From Zoroaster sp. YZ-2022 (lineage: Eukaryota > Echinodermata > Asteroidea > Forcipulatida > Zoroasteridae): DNA of 64,000 bases. Under the pieces are notes generated by a model that had not been told where the DNA came from, did no database searches, and saw only the letters and a program-made list of their open reading frames with translations. Positions 1 through 10,955 of this stretch are shown here, one piece after another (positions within the stretch are counted from its first letter, which is position 1; each line of letters opens with the position of its first letter). The stretch lies in contig CM055823.1 of assembly GCA_029582265.1 (NCBI GenBank), positions 23,881,290-23,945,289 of the forward strand. Direction: 5' to 3'. A program made the position numbers and the translations under genes.

Positions 1-847
1 TGGAGATGAGTTGGACAAAGATTCTTTCATGTGCAAGTGGATGGAAGAAATAGACGGTATGGTTGAGTGTGATATTGCCAATGTCTAAGCGTTAGGGCTA
101 GCTGTTGGAGCTAACGTACATAACATACGTCGCAGCTAATATTACAGGTAATGTAGGAATTAATTTTAAAAGAATTTGAAAATATCTGGACCTAATCAGA
201 CTACATATATTTTGTAAAATAGTTGGACTTAGGCCTATATGAAAAATATCCTTGACAATTTAACTTATGTCTTCAGACTTTTACTATCTCATTGTGATCT
301 GTCCCTCAGTATCGTGTATAGTGACAATTTAAAAATAAGATCATTCCTGGTGATTATTTTCAATAGTTACCATGTTAATACCTTGACCAACAAAATAAAC
401 TATAACCCTAACCACCCGAAATCCATCAAAATTCTGAAAGGGGCACTTTTGGGGAAAAATCAGCACTGTTGAAAATGGGATCTTTATAATGGAGTTTTAT
501 CAGATACTTAAAAGTAATACTACATGTATTGTAGTTGCACAAACATAACTTTGTACATGAGCCAAGAATATTCAACCTTTGGCGGTGTAAATAAGCATGG
601 AAATGAACTTCAAGCTGAACTAAAGTTTTGGGTTATTTTTTCATAGTGTATACAATGAAGATGGATGCTGACCCAATTATTTATTATTTTACATGTATGG
701 ATGAATAGCCGACATTCCTAAAATTAATTACCATTCGATTTACAGATTTATGGGTACCACTCTGAGTGGTACAAATGCTTCCATGCCATTTGCAGGGCTG
801 AGAAGAAACAGAAACATCAAGGTAGGCAAATATTGAAAAATACGGGT
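1..847. other. no gene recognised; AT-rich leader
   Basis: I see no supported gene here. The only open frame of note (239-472, + strand) is compositionally AT-driven and resembles nothing I know. A stretch near 395-480 resembles the sequence around 42300-42380 (AATCAGCACTGTTGAAAATG type wording), which suggests diffuse repeat remnants. Confidence 0.5.
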
Positions 848-1271
848 AGAATGTCGCATCCGACCGCCACTTTTTCTCATTCAGTATAACCATTAAAGTA
901 ATCTTACCTACCTCGTAAGGTGGAGAACATATGGATGATGATGGACATATACTTCACATTATTCCAGGATATTTATTTCATGAAAAATCAGCCATTTTGC
1001 TATACGATGAATTCCTCAGTCATGTCAGTCTGATGTCGTAAACTCCACAATTAGTGACCAACACAGTCATTTGTACATGCGCAGTGGCAACTATAATAGG
1101 ATCCTTCTATTTTCTGAAGGGGAGGATTTTTAGAAGGAAATAAAGTGGATTTTAAAGATAGTTTTCGCTTTCTGTACCACCAAAAATCGATAGAATAATT
1201 TTTAACTGGTTAGTGGTTGCAAAAAAATTCCAAAAAATCCCTTAAAAAGTGGCGGTCGGATACGACATTCT
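848..1271 (+). mobile_element. MITE family A, complete copy
   Basis: This is a short non-coding element of 424 bp. Its ends are an inverted repeat beginning AGAATGTCGCATCCGACCGC and ending in the complement, ...GCGGTCGGATACGACATTCT. The same sequence recurs at 38934, 39978, 61114 and 63413, which establishes it as a dispersed family. No transposase is encoded. The superfamily is not assignable because I could not define a target duplication here. Confidence 0.8.
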
Positions 1272-1304
1272 TTCAAAAAATTCAACCAAGTTTCAAGTAT
1301 GCAG

Positions 1305-1715
1305 TAAGCTTGGGCGATAACGATTTATTATATCCACGATATATCGGCAAACATATATTGCAATTTTCAATAATATTGCAATTCTTTTTTTGCATTCATG
1401 CATGATTGCTTTAGAGCCAATAACCACAGGTATGCCCTCTACAAGTGTCACAATAAATTGCAAATTTATTTGCAGAGCGTGTATGTACTTCTGAAGTAGT
1501 TTGCTTTTGTTTCTCATTTCTAAAAGCTCAAAAGACTAATGATTTTATTTCCATGGAATATCTGACTTGACTCACAATGTCGATTTATATTTTATCATGA
1601 TATATTTGTATTGGTAATTCGCCAATATGCCGATAACTTAAATAGGTTCTCAATATTGTAATCGAATAAAAAAAGTTATCTCAATATTCGATATCGTGTT
1701 TATCGCCCAAGCTTA
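1305..1715 (+). mobile_element. hAT-type MITE family B with 8-bp target duplication
   Basis: The 411-bp element has inverted ends TAAGCTTGGGCGATAA and TTATCGCCCAAGCTTA. It is flanked by GTATGCAG (1297-1304) and GTCTGCAG (1716-1723), an 8-bp duplication with one mismatch. An 8-bp duplication with TAG/TAA-like ends is characteristic of hAT elements. The interior is rich in ATATCGC-type motifs. Further copies of the family are nested at 54950-57224. Confidence 0.8.
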
Positions 1716-1741
1716 GTCTGCAGTAAAATTGTTTCTAGTTA

Positions 1742-2056
1742 TATACTACTCAAAACAAATTAGGGAACAAAACAATTTAGGGAACACCGGAATAATCTCA
1801 GTTAAAGCAAGATCATTTATTTCAGATAAACACAATGTTTCACAGAATTGATGAGAAACAACTGCACAATGAAACAGATGATAAAGGATGCATGTAGTGA
1901 TTACACATTTCATGACATGACAATTGAAAGAGAGATGAGGTTGCAAATGAAAATCCCCGTTCATGGAACATTTCAGTAACGGGTGTGACCACCTCTTGCA
2001 GTAAATCTGGTGTTCCCTCAATTGTTTTGTTCCCTAAATTGTTTTGAGTAGTATAT
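1742..2056. mobile_element. Tc1/mariner-like MITE, copy 1
   Basis: The ends read TATACTACTCAAAACAA and the complement TTGTTTTGAGTAGTATA, with TA at both borders as expected for Tc1/mariner-type insertions. The tip TTAGGGAACA is duplicated internally at the left end. A second copy lies at 5420. There is no transposase, and the open frames across it are incidental. Confidence 0.7.
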
Positions 2057-3194
2057 GTTGCTTTTTCGTTTCTTTCTATCTGTTTACCTTGTCTTGTGTG
2101 TTTACTTTTGTTAATTTTCACTCTCTTTTTGTCTACAATGCCCATTCCCCTTACTCACTTATTCCTCTATTTCTATTAAATATTTATCATTCTTTCTTCA
2201 TACATATTCAGGTCAATATGAGGTCGAGCGTTAAGAATGCAGCACTGAACCCCAGAGAAGAAAACCGTGGTCTTCATCAGAGTTACTCCCTGACAAACCG
2301 AGAAAAATTGAGAAAAAACTGATAAGTATTCACAGTGCCAAACCTTGATTGCATGCCAACTGTTTGAAGCAGCCCAACGGAAAGATGAGAGGTTACTTTT
2401 GCAAATCGAAGATAAAGATCTTGTGGGTTTGGAAGTTTGCTATCATTGTCTTTGCTATAATGAGTATGTACCCAATTCTTGACAAGGCCAGATCCATCAG
2501 ATGAAATACCTATTTGGTACAATGATGCATAAATAAAATTCTGTGAAGAAGTCATCCAGAAGAGAATAATAAAAACAATGAAATTCTTTTCACAAAGTCA
2601 TTACATCGTAAGTTCATCAAGTATATGTACAAGAAGTGGAGGGAGTTGACTGGAGTTGACCCACAATCTGAAAACACGTCTGAAAAGTACATTTCCTACG
2701 CTGGTAATTCATAGATCATTTACTAAGAATACAATTGACTTGGTGTACAGCCAATCTCTCACTGCAAAAGAACTGGACAGCAGTGAAGGTGCTGGAAAAG
2801 CAGAGAGATTTTTACATGAAAGTGCATATCTTCACACACACTCTTCAATGCATCAGCTGTACTATATAATACACTTTTAATGAAGAAATCACATGGCATT
2901 ACAGCTGCCCTGGCCATCAACTTCAGATGACTTATCCTTGCAGACTGCTTAACAAATGAGCCAGTAATTTTCAATTGCCTGCTTTGTTCATCTTACACTA
3001 GGACACTCATTCCACGACCCATTGAAAGTCTACTCTGATTGAGATGATATTGCCCCTTTAACCATTATCTTTAATTGAAAAATTCTGTTGACTTTTTTCA
3101 TGCACCAGTAACAGTTTTTTTAAAAGTGTGCTTAAGGTTCAACAATACTAGCCAAAACCAATTAATGCCAGGGACTACAGGTTCACTTGTTCAC
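2057..3194. other. no gene recognised
   Basis: This stretch shows no coding signal that I can support. It ends with a degenerate family C segment at about 2930-3060, recognisable by GAGCCAGTAATTTTCA and ACCCATTGAAAGTCTACTCTGAT and by the closing GCCCCTTTAA. Confidence 0.45.
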
Positions 3195-3314
3195 AAAATT
3201 AATTTTTTTCATTGCAAATTAGACCTAGAAGTTTGGATAACCTTTATCCTGTTCATACAGGATAAAGGTTATCCAAACTTCTAGGTCTAATTTGCAATGA
3301 AAAAAATTAATTTT
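3195..3314. repeat. perfect 57-bp-arm palindrome
   Basis: Two perfect 57-bp arms (3195-3251 and 3258-3314) flank a 6-bp loop, TTCATA. The inner arm reads GGATAACCTTTATCCTG and its complement follows immediately. RNA from either strand would form a long uninterrupted hairpin. Absence of any mismatch implies recent origin, gene conversion, or an assembly/cloning foldback. Confidence 0.95.
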
Positions 3315-4880
3315 GGAAAATTAATTTTGGATTATTATTGATGGGTGCAAAAATGGATGGAAAAGGAGTATCATGACCATGACAAAATAAAGCAGAAGTG
3401 TCATACAAAAGATAAATTGGTTTTGCATTTCCTTTATTTAAATAACTTATTAATTGTGTGTATTAACAACGAAGAATGTGTTTTATCAATTTAAATATTT
3501 ACACAAAACATTGACAATTAATAACGAATACTGAACTTTTTAAAGATGATAAAAGATTTACAAATTGGTCTTTGATGTAGGCAGGGTTAGATACAGGGTT
3601 GCCCAAAGAGGGTGGGGCTCAAGGCAAGGAGATGGGGGATGGAAAACGAAACCCCAAAATATTGAAATGTATGGTCAATTTAGAATGTTTTCACATGATC
3701 AATTAAATTGGAATACTACCCCACGACACCATGGATCGTACCCTGGGAGTAAGGGGTAGAGGACTGGGGGATCAGACGTTCAGGGAGCAGTCGGGTTCAG
3801 ACCTTTTATTCAAGGCAATTTTTTTTAAACTGGTTCATTTCTTTACAATGACATCATCAAATATTCCCCAAATATGGAATCCCCTTTCCAAACTCTTCCA
3901 AACATAAAAAACATAGCCCATGTGAACTATTCAAATTATACAAAAGTCCACATTGAAATGTACAGTTTTCTAAGAATGGCCGAAAGAGGGCGCTATTTTC
4001 ATGTCATTCAAATGCAAATATCTGCCAAACTGGCAAGTTTCGTGATTGTGGATTTATATATTAGCAATTTACATGTAATGATCTATTAAACTGTTTCCAC
4101 GCTCATGCCTGATATGTGTCACAAAACTCAATTTCTGAACACATTTCCATTGCACACCCCGTGGTCTAGTAGTCAAGTCACACGCCGAACTTAACACCAC
4201 GAATGCGAATTTTGTCATGAAACCTTTCTGAAGAGAAAACCATATTTACCAACTTCAAACTTAATTCGGTTGGAGGAATTTAAAATTATATGGGATGACT
4301 GAACCGGAAGTTAATGTATTCAGCACATTATATGTTATTTTCATTATATATAATACAAACACATATCTGCTGAAGTAACTCTTGTTATTTTTAGGTGTTC
4401 GAGCGACAGCCATAGACAATAGACTAAATTAATGTATTTTTAAACAACTTTAGGTGATGATGCCATAACATGATGAATCCCCAAACACCTCGAGTTTGTT
4501 TTTAACAAACTCTATACCTCTAGTTTTTTCTTCTTTCTTTTAAATAACAACATGTCAGATAAAATAACAACATGTCAGATTGTTTGGTACAATCATCGTC
4601 TTATACCAAGTAAAGCTCCGTTTCTTGTCGGATAATTGAGCAATTATAGCCTGCTGGCTATAAATCACGCTCCAGGCAATATAGCCGATTATACCCATCA
4701 TGTTTTATACATTAAAGATAAACACCCCTCTGTTTCTGCCTGTTTATAAGCGTCTGTTTATATTTTGTTTAAAGGGGTAGGCACCATGTGTGAATAACTC
4801 GAAAACCTACATATCTACACGCTCACTCGGTTTTAAGATGGTGATTGTTATCAAACATCATGATGAGAAGTAGTTTCCTG
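3315..4880. other. no gene recognised
   Basis: The stretch is AT-rich with no convincing open frame. A short direct repeat of AAATAACAACATGTCAGAT occurs at about 4542-4580. Nothing else could be supported. Confidence 0.45.
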
Positions 4881-5264
4881 AGGCTCTGCCGGGTATCTGG
4901 ATACCCGACCGAAATCGTCATTGTCCAGTTCCATTTTTCGGTTCCGATTACCCGTAAACGACTTTTGAAAATATTTTGACTGAATACTTAAGCCACACAA
5001 ATGGAAGTTTCCGATTTGTGTGTGTGTGTGTGGGGGGGGGGGGGGATGGGGATGCTACGAGCCGTTTTTAATATAGAGGCGGAAAATTGTTACAGTAAAT
5101 ATTTATTATAAGTCTAATAAAACAACTTTTTTTCATATTGGTTATTTTATACATTTGGGAGAATTTATGTGTTTTTTTACAAAATTGTTGACGGGTACCC
5201 GGGTATCCGAAGATTTCAAATTTCGGGTATCCAGTTCCCGAAATCACCGAAAACGCACAGCCTT
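4881..5264 (+). mobile_element. hAT-like MITE family G, copy 1
   Basis: It begins AGGCTCTGCCGGGTATCTGG and ends CGAAAACGCACAGCCTT, with GGGTACCCGGGTATCCG-type inverted subterminal motifs. It is bordered by similar sequences (AGTAGTTTCCT before, AGTAGTTCCT after), an imperfect target duplication. It contains a (GT)n and poly-G tract at about 5020-5045. Other copies lie at 14666 and 45116, with a fragment at 49290. Confidence 0.65.
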
Positions 5265-5419
5265 AGTAGTTCCTTCTGATATTATATATTACGTTGTCTC
5301 TCTTTTTTTTTTTTTTTTTTTGCGAATACGAATTCCAACATGAAATGGATCACCGGCCATTTCCCGCATTCCAATGAATACAAACAATATGGATATATTT
5401 TCAGTGTTGTTCTCCTTTG

Positions 5420-5688
5420 TATACTACTCAAAACAATTTATGGAACACCGGAATAATCTCAGTTAAAGCAAGATCATTTATTTCAGATAAACACAATGTT
5501 TCACAGAATTGATGAGAAACAACTGCACAATGAAACAGATGATAAAGGATGCATGTAGTGATTACACATTTCATGACATGACTACTGAAAGAGAGAGGGG
5601 GTTGCAAATGAAAATCCCGGTTCATGGAACATTTCAAACCTATTTGATGTTAAACATCCGGTGTTCCCTAAATTGTTTTGAGTAATAT
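5420..5688. mobile_element. Tc1/mariner-like MITE, copy 2
   Basis: The ends match the copy at 1742 (TACTACTCAAAACAATTTA and its complement) and the interior is nearly identical, with about 45 bp missing on the right side. TA sits at the borders. Confidence 0.7.
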
Positions 5689-5960
5689 ATAACGACTGTC
5701 AAACATAGTATCGGCCAGCAATACCCTTGGGTGTCTTTTGGACACCCGGTTTGCTAAATGGACATTCCTGTTGTATGTGTAATACACATACAAAAGTATT
5801 GTAAGTTGAATATTTGGACACCCTGTTTATCAAAGAGTAACAAATTTGGACGCCCTGTTTCCAAATCCTGACTTACAGTCTGCTGTCAACACTTTCTAAT
5901 TTATCCAGTAAAAATCTATTAATAATGAGCGACAGTTATGACCCTATTAGGTAGTCACGG

Positions 5961-6704
5961 TAATTAACCCTAACCTTCCAAAATCCTCCAAAATCCTCTT
6001 TGCTAAAATGAAGGATTTTGAAGGATTGAGGTTACATGCTACATGCTCTTTGCTAAAGGGAAGGATTTTGAAGGATTGATGTTACATGCTACATGCTCTT
6101 TGCTAAAGGGAAGGATTTTGGAGGATTGAGGTTACATGCTACATGCTCTTTGCTAAAGGGAAGGATTTTGGAGGATTGAGGTTATTAGGCATACTTGCCT
6201 TTCCAGGGTACATGTACATCCATGTTTGTTGTAGTGATTGCAAGGTCAGTGCTTGGGTCAGTGGACACTGTTTATTGCTCCATGCATGCAGGGAGGGTTC
6301 CTGGCCATGTACATGTACATGTATCACAGATTAGAAACACATGTGTGTATACATGTCATGTGCTTGCTTTACTACTGAAGGATTTTGGAGGATTCAGGTT
6401 ATGTGTAAGCAAATGGGCCTAGGGAGTTAGGAAGGATTCAGGTTATGTGTAAGCAAATGGGCCTAGGGAGTTAGGAAGGATTCAGGTTATGTGTAAGCAA
6501 ATGGGCCTAGGGAGTTAGGAAGGATTCAGGTTATGTGTAAGCAAATGGGCCTAGGGAGTTAGGAAGGATTCAGGTTATGTGTAAGCAAATGGGCCTAGGG
6601 AGTTAGGAAGGATTCAGGTTATGTGTAAGCAAATGGGCCTAGGGAGTTAGGAAGGATTCAGGTTATGTGTAAGCAAATGGGCCTAGGGAGTTAGGGTTAA
6701 TTAA
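5961..6704 (+). mobile_element. TAATTAACCCTAAC element carrying minisatellites, copy 1
   Basis: The element is bounded by 14-bp inverted ends, TAATTAACCCTAAC on the left and its complement on the right. The left part has about four tandem units of roughly 49 bp containing TTGCTAAAGGGAAGGATTTT. A unique centre (about 6180-6375) follows, then the 44-bp array annotated separately. A second copy lies in intron 1 of the ARM-TIR-SAM gene (42389-43101). It is non-coding, and the superfamily is unknown. Confidence 0.7.
6379..6690 (+). repeat. 44-bp minisatellite, about 7 units
   Basis: The unit begins GAAGGATTCAGGTTATGTGT and ends GGGCCTAGGGAGTTAG. Units are essentially identical here. The related array at 42637-43093 has drifted to a 46-bp variant, so the two arrays have expanded independently. 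Confidence 0.9.
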
Positions 6705-7388
6705 CAACAACCGAATAGAGAACAAACGAGCCTAAAGCGAGACCAGGTTATAGTCAAGCTGTTGTATTTACAGAGCTGTACACACATTATTTACAAAGAA
6801 AAAATTATTGTGGGTAATGTTGAAATCAGACTTGGTTACTTTAAAGCTTCGAATAATGAACATACGGCGATCGAGCAGAGCTGATGACATTCACATGTTG
6901 GGTTTCTGTACATCTCTTTTTAAGTTGGTGCTTATATATAAAGTATGGATGCATAATGCAGCCATTAACCAAATAAATTGACTGATAGCTACTGTACGTG
7001 TGACATGATGCACTGTACATGACCTGGTGAATTACAGCCAGATATTGGATAAGCCCCTATATTCCGTTATGATGACGCATATAGCCAGCCTAGCCTGTGT
7101 ATCTGTATATTAAATAATACGCACAATAGGTTAGATACATTTATAAGATGGACATAAGCTTATAGTTGCTCACTTCCGTTTTTTTTTTACCATCACAGAT
7201 ACTATTAAACAAAAGGTAACGGACTCACAAGAAACTGCTATCTCGCCATCAGCGTAGACCGTAGATGTTCAGGATTTATCAGGGTCCAAATTTGTATTTC
7301 ATAGAGATACTTATTTAGTAGAACTCAAAAAGTGCTTAGCAAATGATTTTGGTAAGCAGGTTTTGTTGCATGGTTACCGACCAAACTT
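6705..7388. other. no gene recognised
   Basis: No supported coding or RNA feature was found. The stretch is unique AT-rich sequence. Confidence 0.45.
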
Positions 7389-7434
7389 TCATTCATTCAT
7401 TCATTCATTCATTCATTCATTCATTCATTCATTT
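7389..7434 (+). repeat. (ATTC)n microsatellite
   Basis: About eleven ATTC/CATT units run without interruption. They create the Ser-Phe-Ile-His repeat in the overlapping open frame, which is not a gene. Confidence 0.95.
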
Positions 7435-7811
7435 ATTTATTAACACATATTCCAATGTTAACATCAAGAATGTTGTTACAAATAATTACACAATATCAAG
7501 AGGTCGTACAAAATGCAAAGACAAAATTAGTAACATGAAAAGACTATTTATAAGGGAAAAGCTTGTCAACAATGAGGAAAAGAAAAAGCCGAGGCTTTTA
7601 TTCCTTTCCCTACCCCCACCCCTCCCCTTAATTACAAAGTTACCGGACAAATACAGAAGACTACATTCAACAGTAACGTTGGCAAGAGATCAGACCATAT
7701 AATAAGTCATGCAAAATACAAATGTACACTTTGGCTGGTTGTGTGTTTAATCTTGCTTAGCAAATACAATATTGCTCAGCTATATGGAATTGGGCCCTTC
7801 ATGGTTTTCAC

Positions 7812-9192
7812 CAGGGCCTAATTTCATTCAGCTGCTGAGAAGAAAATTTTTCTGAGCAATATATAAAACAGACTACCAGCCAAAATGCATACATTTTGTA
7901 TGAACATTTGGCTGGTAACTAAAGAAATCCGCTAAGCAAATATATAAAACAGACTACCAGCCAAAATGCATACATTTTGTATGAACATTTGGCTGGTAAC
8001 CAAAGAAATCCGCTAAGCAAATATATAAAACAGACTACCAGCCAAAATGCATACATTTTGTATGAACATTTGGCTGGTAACTAAAGAAATGCTAAGCAAA
8101 TATAAAACAGACTACCAGCCAAAATGCATACATTTTTTATGAACATTTGGCTGGTAACCCAAGAAATCCGCTAAGCAAATATATAAAACAGACTACCAGC
8201 CAAAATGCATACATTTTTTATGAACATTTGGCTGGTAACCAAAGAAATCCGCTAAGCAAATATATAAAACAGACTACCAGCCAAAATGCATACATTTTTT
8301 ATGAACATTTGGCTGGTAACCAAAGAAATCCGCTAAGCAAATATATAAAACAGACTACCAGCCAAAATGCATACATTTTTTATGAACATTTGGCTGGTAA
8401 CCAAAGAAATCCGCTAAGCAAATATATAAAACAGACTACCAGCCAAAATGCATACATTTTGTATGAACATTTGGCTGGTAACTAAAGAAATGCTAAGCAA
8501 ATATACAACAGACTACCAGCCAAAATGCATACATTTTTTATGAACATTTGGCTGGTAACCCAAGAAATCCGCTAAGCAAATATATAAAACAGACTACCAG
8601 CCAAAATGCATACATTTTTTATGAACATTTGGCTGTTAAACAAAGAAATCCGCTAAGCAAATATATAAAACAGATTACCAGCCAAAATGCATACATTTTT
8701 TATGAACATTTGGCTGGTAACCAAAGAAATCCGCTAAGCAAATATATAAAACAGATTACCAGCCAAAATACATACATTTTTTATGAACATTTGGCTGGTA
8801 ACCAAAGAAATCCGCTAAGCAAATATATAAAACAGACTACCAGCCAAAATGCATACATTTTGTATGAACATTTGGCTGGTAACTAAAGAAATGCTAAGCA
8901 AATATACAACAGACTACCAGCCAAAATGCATACATTTTTTATGAACATTTGGCTGGTAACCCAAGAAATCCGCTAAGCAAATATATAAAACAGACTACCA
9001 GCCAAAATGCATACATTTTTTATGAACATTTGGCTGGTAACCAAAGAAATCCGCTAAGCAAATATATAAAACAGACTACCAGCCAAAATGCATACATTTT
9101 CTAATGAACATTTGGCTGGTAACCAAAGAAATCCGCTAAGCCAATGGGTAAGCAATTTCATCAGCTAAGCAGCTCTGTGAAATTGTGCCCTG
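7812..9192 (+). mobile_element. family F element expanded by an internal satellite
   Basis: The borders are AGGGCCTAATTTCAT on the left and its near-complement TGAAATTGTGCCCT on the right, with CAGCTGCTGAG/CTAAGCAGCTC just inside. Unexpanded relatives occur at about 14097-14228 and 22383-22565, so the satellite inside is an amplification of the element's own core. Confidence 0.65.
7861..9150 (+). repeat. 81-bp satellite, about 16 units, with 401-bp higher-order period
   Basis: The monomer runs GGCTGGTAACCAAAGAAATC ... GAACATTT and contains a hairpin, ACCAGCCAAAATG against CATTTGGCTGGT. Because 81 is 27 codons, two 112-residue open frames appear, but they are not genes. A shortened variant unit (AACTAAAGAAATGCTAAG) recurs at about 8079, 8480 and 8881, that is every 401 bp (four 81-bp units plus one 77-bp unit). 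This shows that blocks of five units were duplicated together. Confidence 0.9.
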
Positions 9193-10287
9193 GTCCGATG
9201 GAGAGGTCTCCCGAACTTTCAAATTTTCAACTTCTTACGTTGTGTTATTTTAAACATTATTGTAAACATAATTATAGAAACGAGAATACTCTTTCCTAAA
9301 TTCGAACTGGAAGGTATTTCACTTGACGCCTCAGACGAAACTATTTTTAGGGAAGATTGATGCCAACATCAGTAAGTGTCACATTACAACTTGACCACTT
9401 AGTTATTAATATTTATGTTACAGTGGCCTATTTGGTGCTCAATAAATCCTAACCGATTTCACTCAATATAAACATGGGAACATTATGATATTTGGATATC
9501 TTACACAGAAAGTGCACCCATGTCTTTCAACAAAACTCCCATGAAAACTCGCGCCTTTAAGACCTTTCGAAATCAAACCCATCACCATGAATGTGTCTGA
9601 AATCAGTAGGCCTAGTTTTTTTTTCTCCACCGCTGAGGGGCAGTCTGCCGTATCGCTCAGCTCATGTTGGCTGGTATGTTATTATAAAAAGTCCCGTCTG
9701 TGACCTTTTCATAATTTGTTTTTATTTGCAAAGCCCCCCAGGAAACATTCTAACAACACACTTAAAATTACACACATGCGTCAATTATATATGAAAGTAA
9801 TATGAAAACAATACGGACCGAATACGGGTGGCTGTTTTATGGTATCGTTTTTAAAAGAGAGTGTTCATCTGTGGTAATAACCCGATTACAAAACCACTGA
9901 ATTATATATAATCTATAAACTTACTTGATGTGAATTGGTGATGGTACCAAACATTCTGCGGAATTATTCCGTATGACATGCTGTATACTTTATTTTTAAT
10001 AAACGTGAAAAGGAATCCCGGCCGTGCGACTGAAACATATTGCAATAAATTGCGATATTTGCACTGACCCAGAATCATGTGAGAGATTGAATTATACTGA
10101 TATAGGTCTCATCAGTAACCTATATTTCAAACAGATATATTGGGGTGTGTGTTTCAGTGGTTTGTCCCGGTAGAGTATCATTCTATACCCTCCAGCGAGT
10201 TAGGTCCGTGATAATCTACCCGTACTAGTATAGGTCCTTATCTGCATGCACGATCTTAAAGAACCTTTATCACACTTTTTATCACGT
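9193..10287. other. no gene recognised
   Basis: The stretch is unique AT-rich sequence. No coding exon with credible splice borders could be identified. Confidence 0.45.
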
Positions 10288-10623
10288 GGAGTGTCGTGGC
10301 CGAGCGGTCTAGCTTATCGGACTCAAGTTCTGGTGTTAGCAGCAGAATGTGGGTTCGAAATCCGGCCGTGACACTTGTGTCCTTGAGCAAGACACTTAAC
10401 CATAATTGCTTCTCTCCACCCAGGGGTTAAATGGGTACCTGTGAGGGCAGAGTTGGTTGATTAGCCCTATATGCGCTGTAATGGCAGCAATTGAGCTGTA
10501 TACTCCCCAGGGAGCTGAGATGGTTTCAGGAATGATTTATGAGCCTTATGAGCAGGGGTAATAATATAATGCGCCTTGAGCACCACTCAGTTGGTGGATA
10601 CGTGCGCTATATATAAGTCCACA

Positions 10624-10668
<45 letters not shown>
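10288..10668 (+). mobile_element. tRNA-Leu-derived SINE, full length, + strand
   Basis: The 5' head is tRNA-like. It has an A box TGGCCGAGCGG, an anticodon arm GGACTCAAGTTCTGG with CAA in anticodon position, a long variable arm and a B box close to GGGTTCGAA. The body includes TGTCCTTGAGCAAGACACTT and the 3' end GCGCCTTGAGCACCAC, then an (ATT)n tail. About eight further copies are in the window on both strands. Pol III internal promoter boxes are visible. Confidence 0.9.
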
Positions 10669-10955
10669 TACTACGTTCATCATGGTCAGATTCCCTGCAT
10701 ACACAGTGACAATGACAGTTGTAATTCTCATTTCATAAAAAGGGTGCCAGACTATTTTTCCCCCTTCCAGCCTCGGATTGGTTACATTGATTTGAATGGA
10801 AGAATTTGAATTGTTGCACCACCATGATGCAGGTCTATTGCCCGTGTTTTACCGACAATTTCCGGAATGTTTTTTTGTTTTCATTGGAACATTTTGTAAT
10901 CTGATAAATTAAATACTGTTGTTCCTTCCCTTTTAAGTCAGTGTACACCATTGGG

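Noticed and set aside
5964..5974. Telomere repeats (CCCTAA/TTAGGG)
   Set aside because: Only single TTAACCCTAAC ends of an element are present, not tandem telomere repeats.
8147..8886. Two 112-residue proteins of a 27-residue repeat
   Set aside because: They arise from the 81-bp satellite monomer, which is a multiple of three. They are broken by stops in variant units and are not under visible coding constraint.
10288..10375. tRNA-Leu(CAA) gene
   Set aside because: The tRNA-like head has A and B boxes, but its acceptor stem does not close properly. It is joined to a SINE body and (ATT)n tail, and many copies exist.
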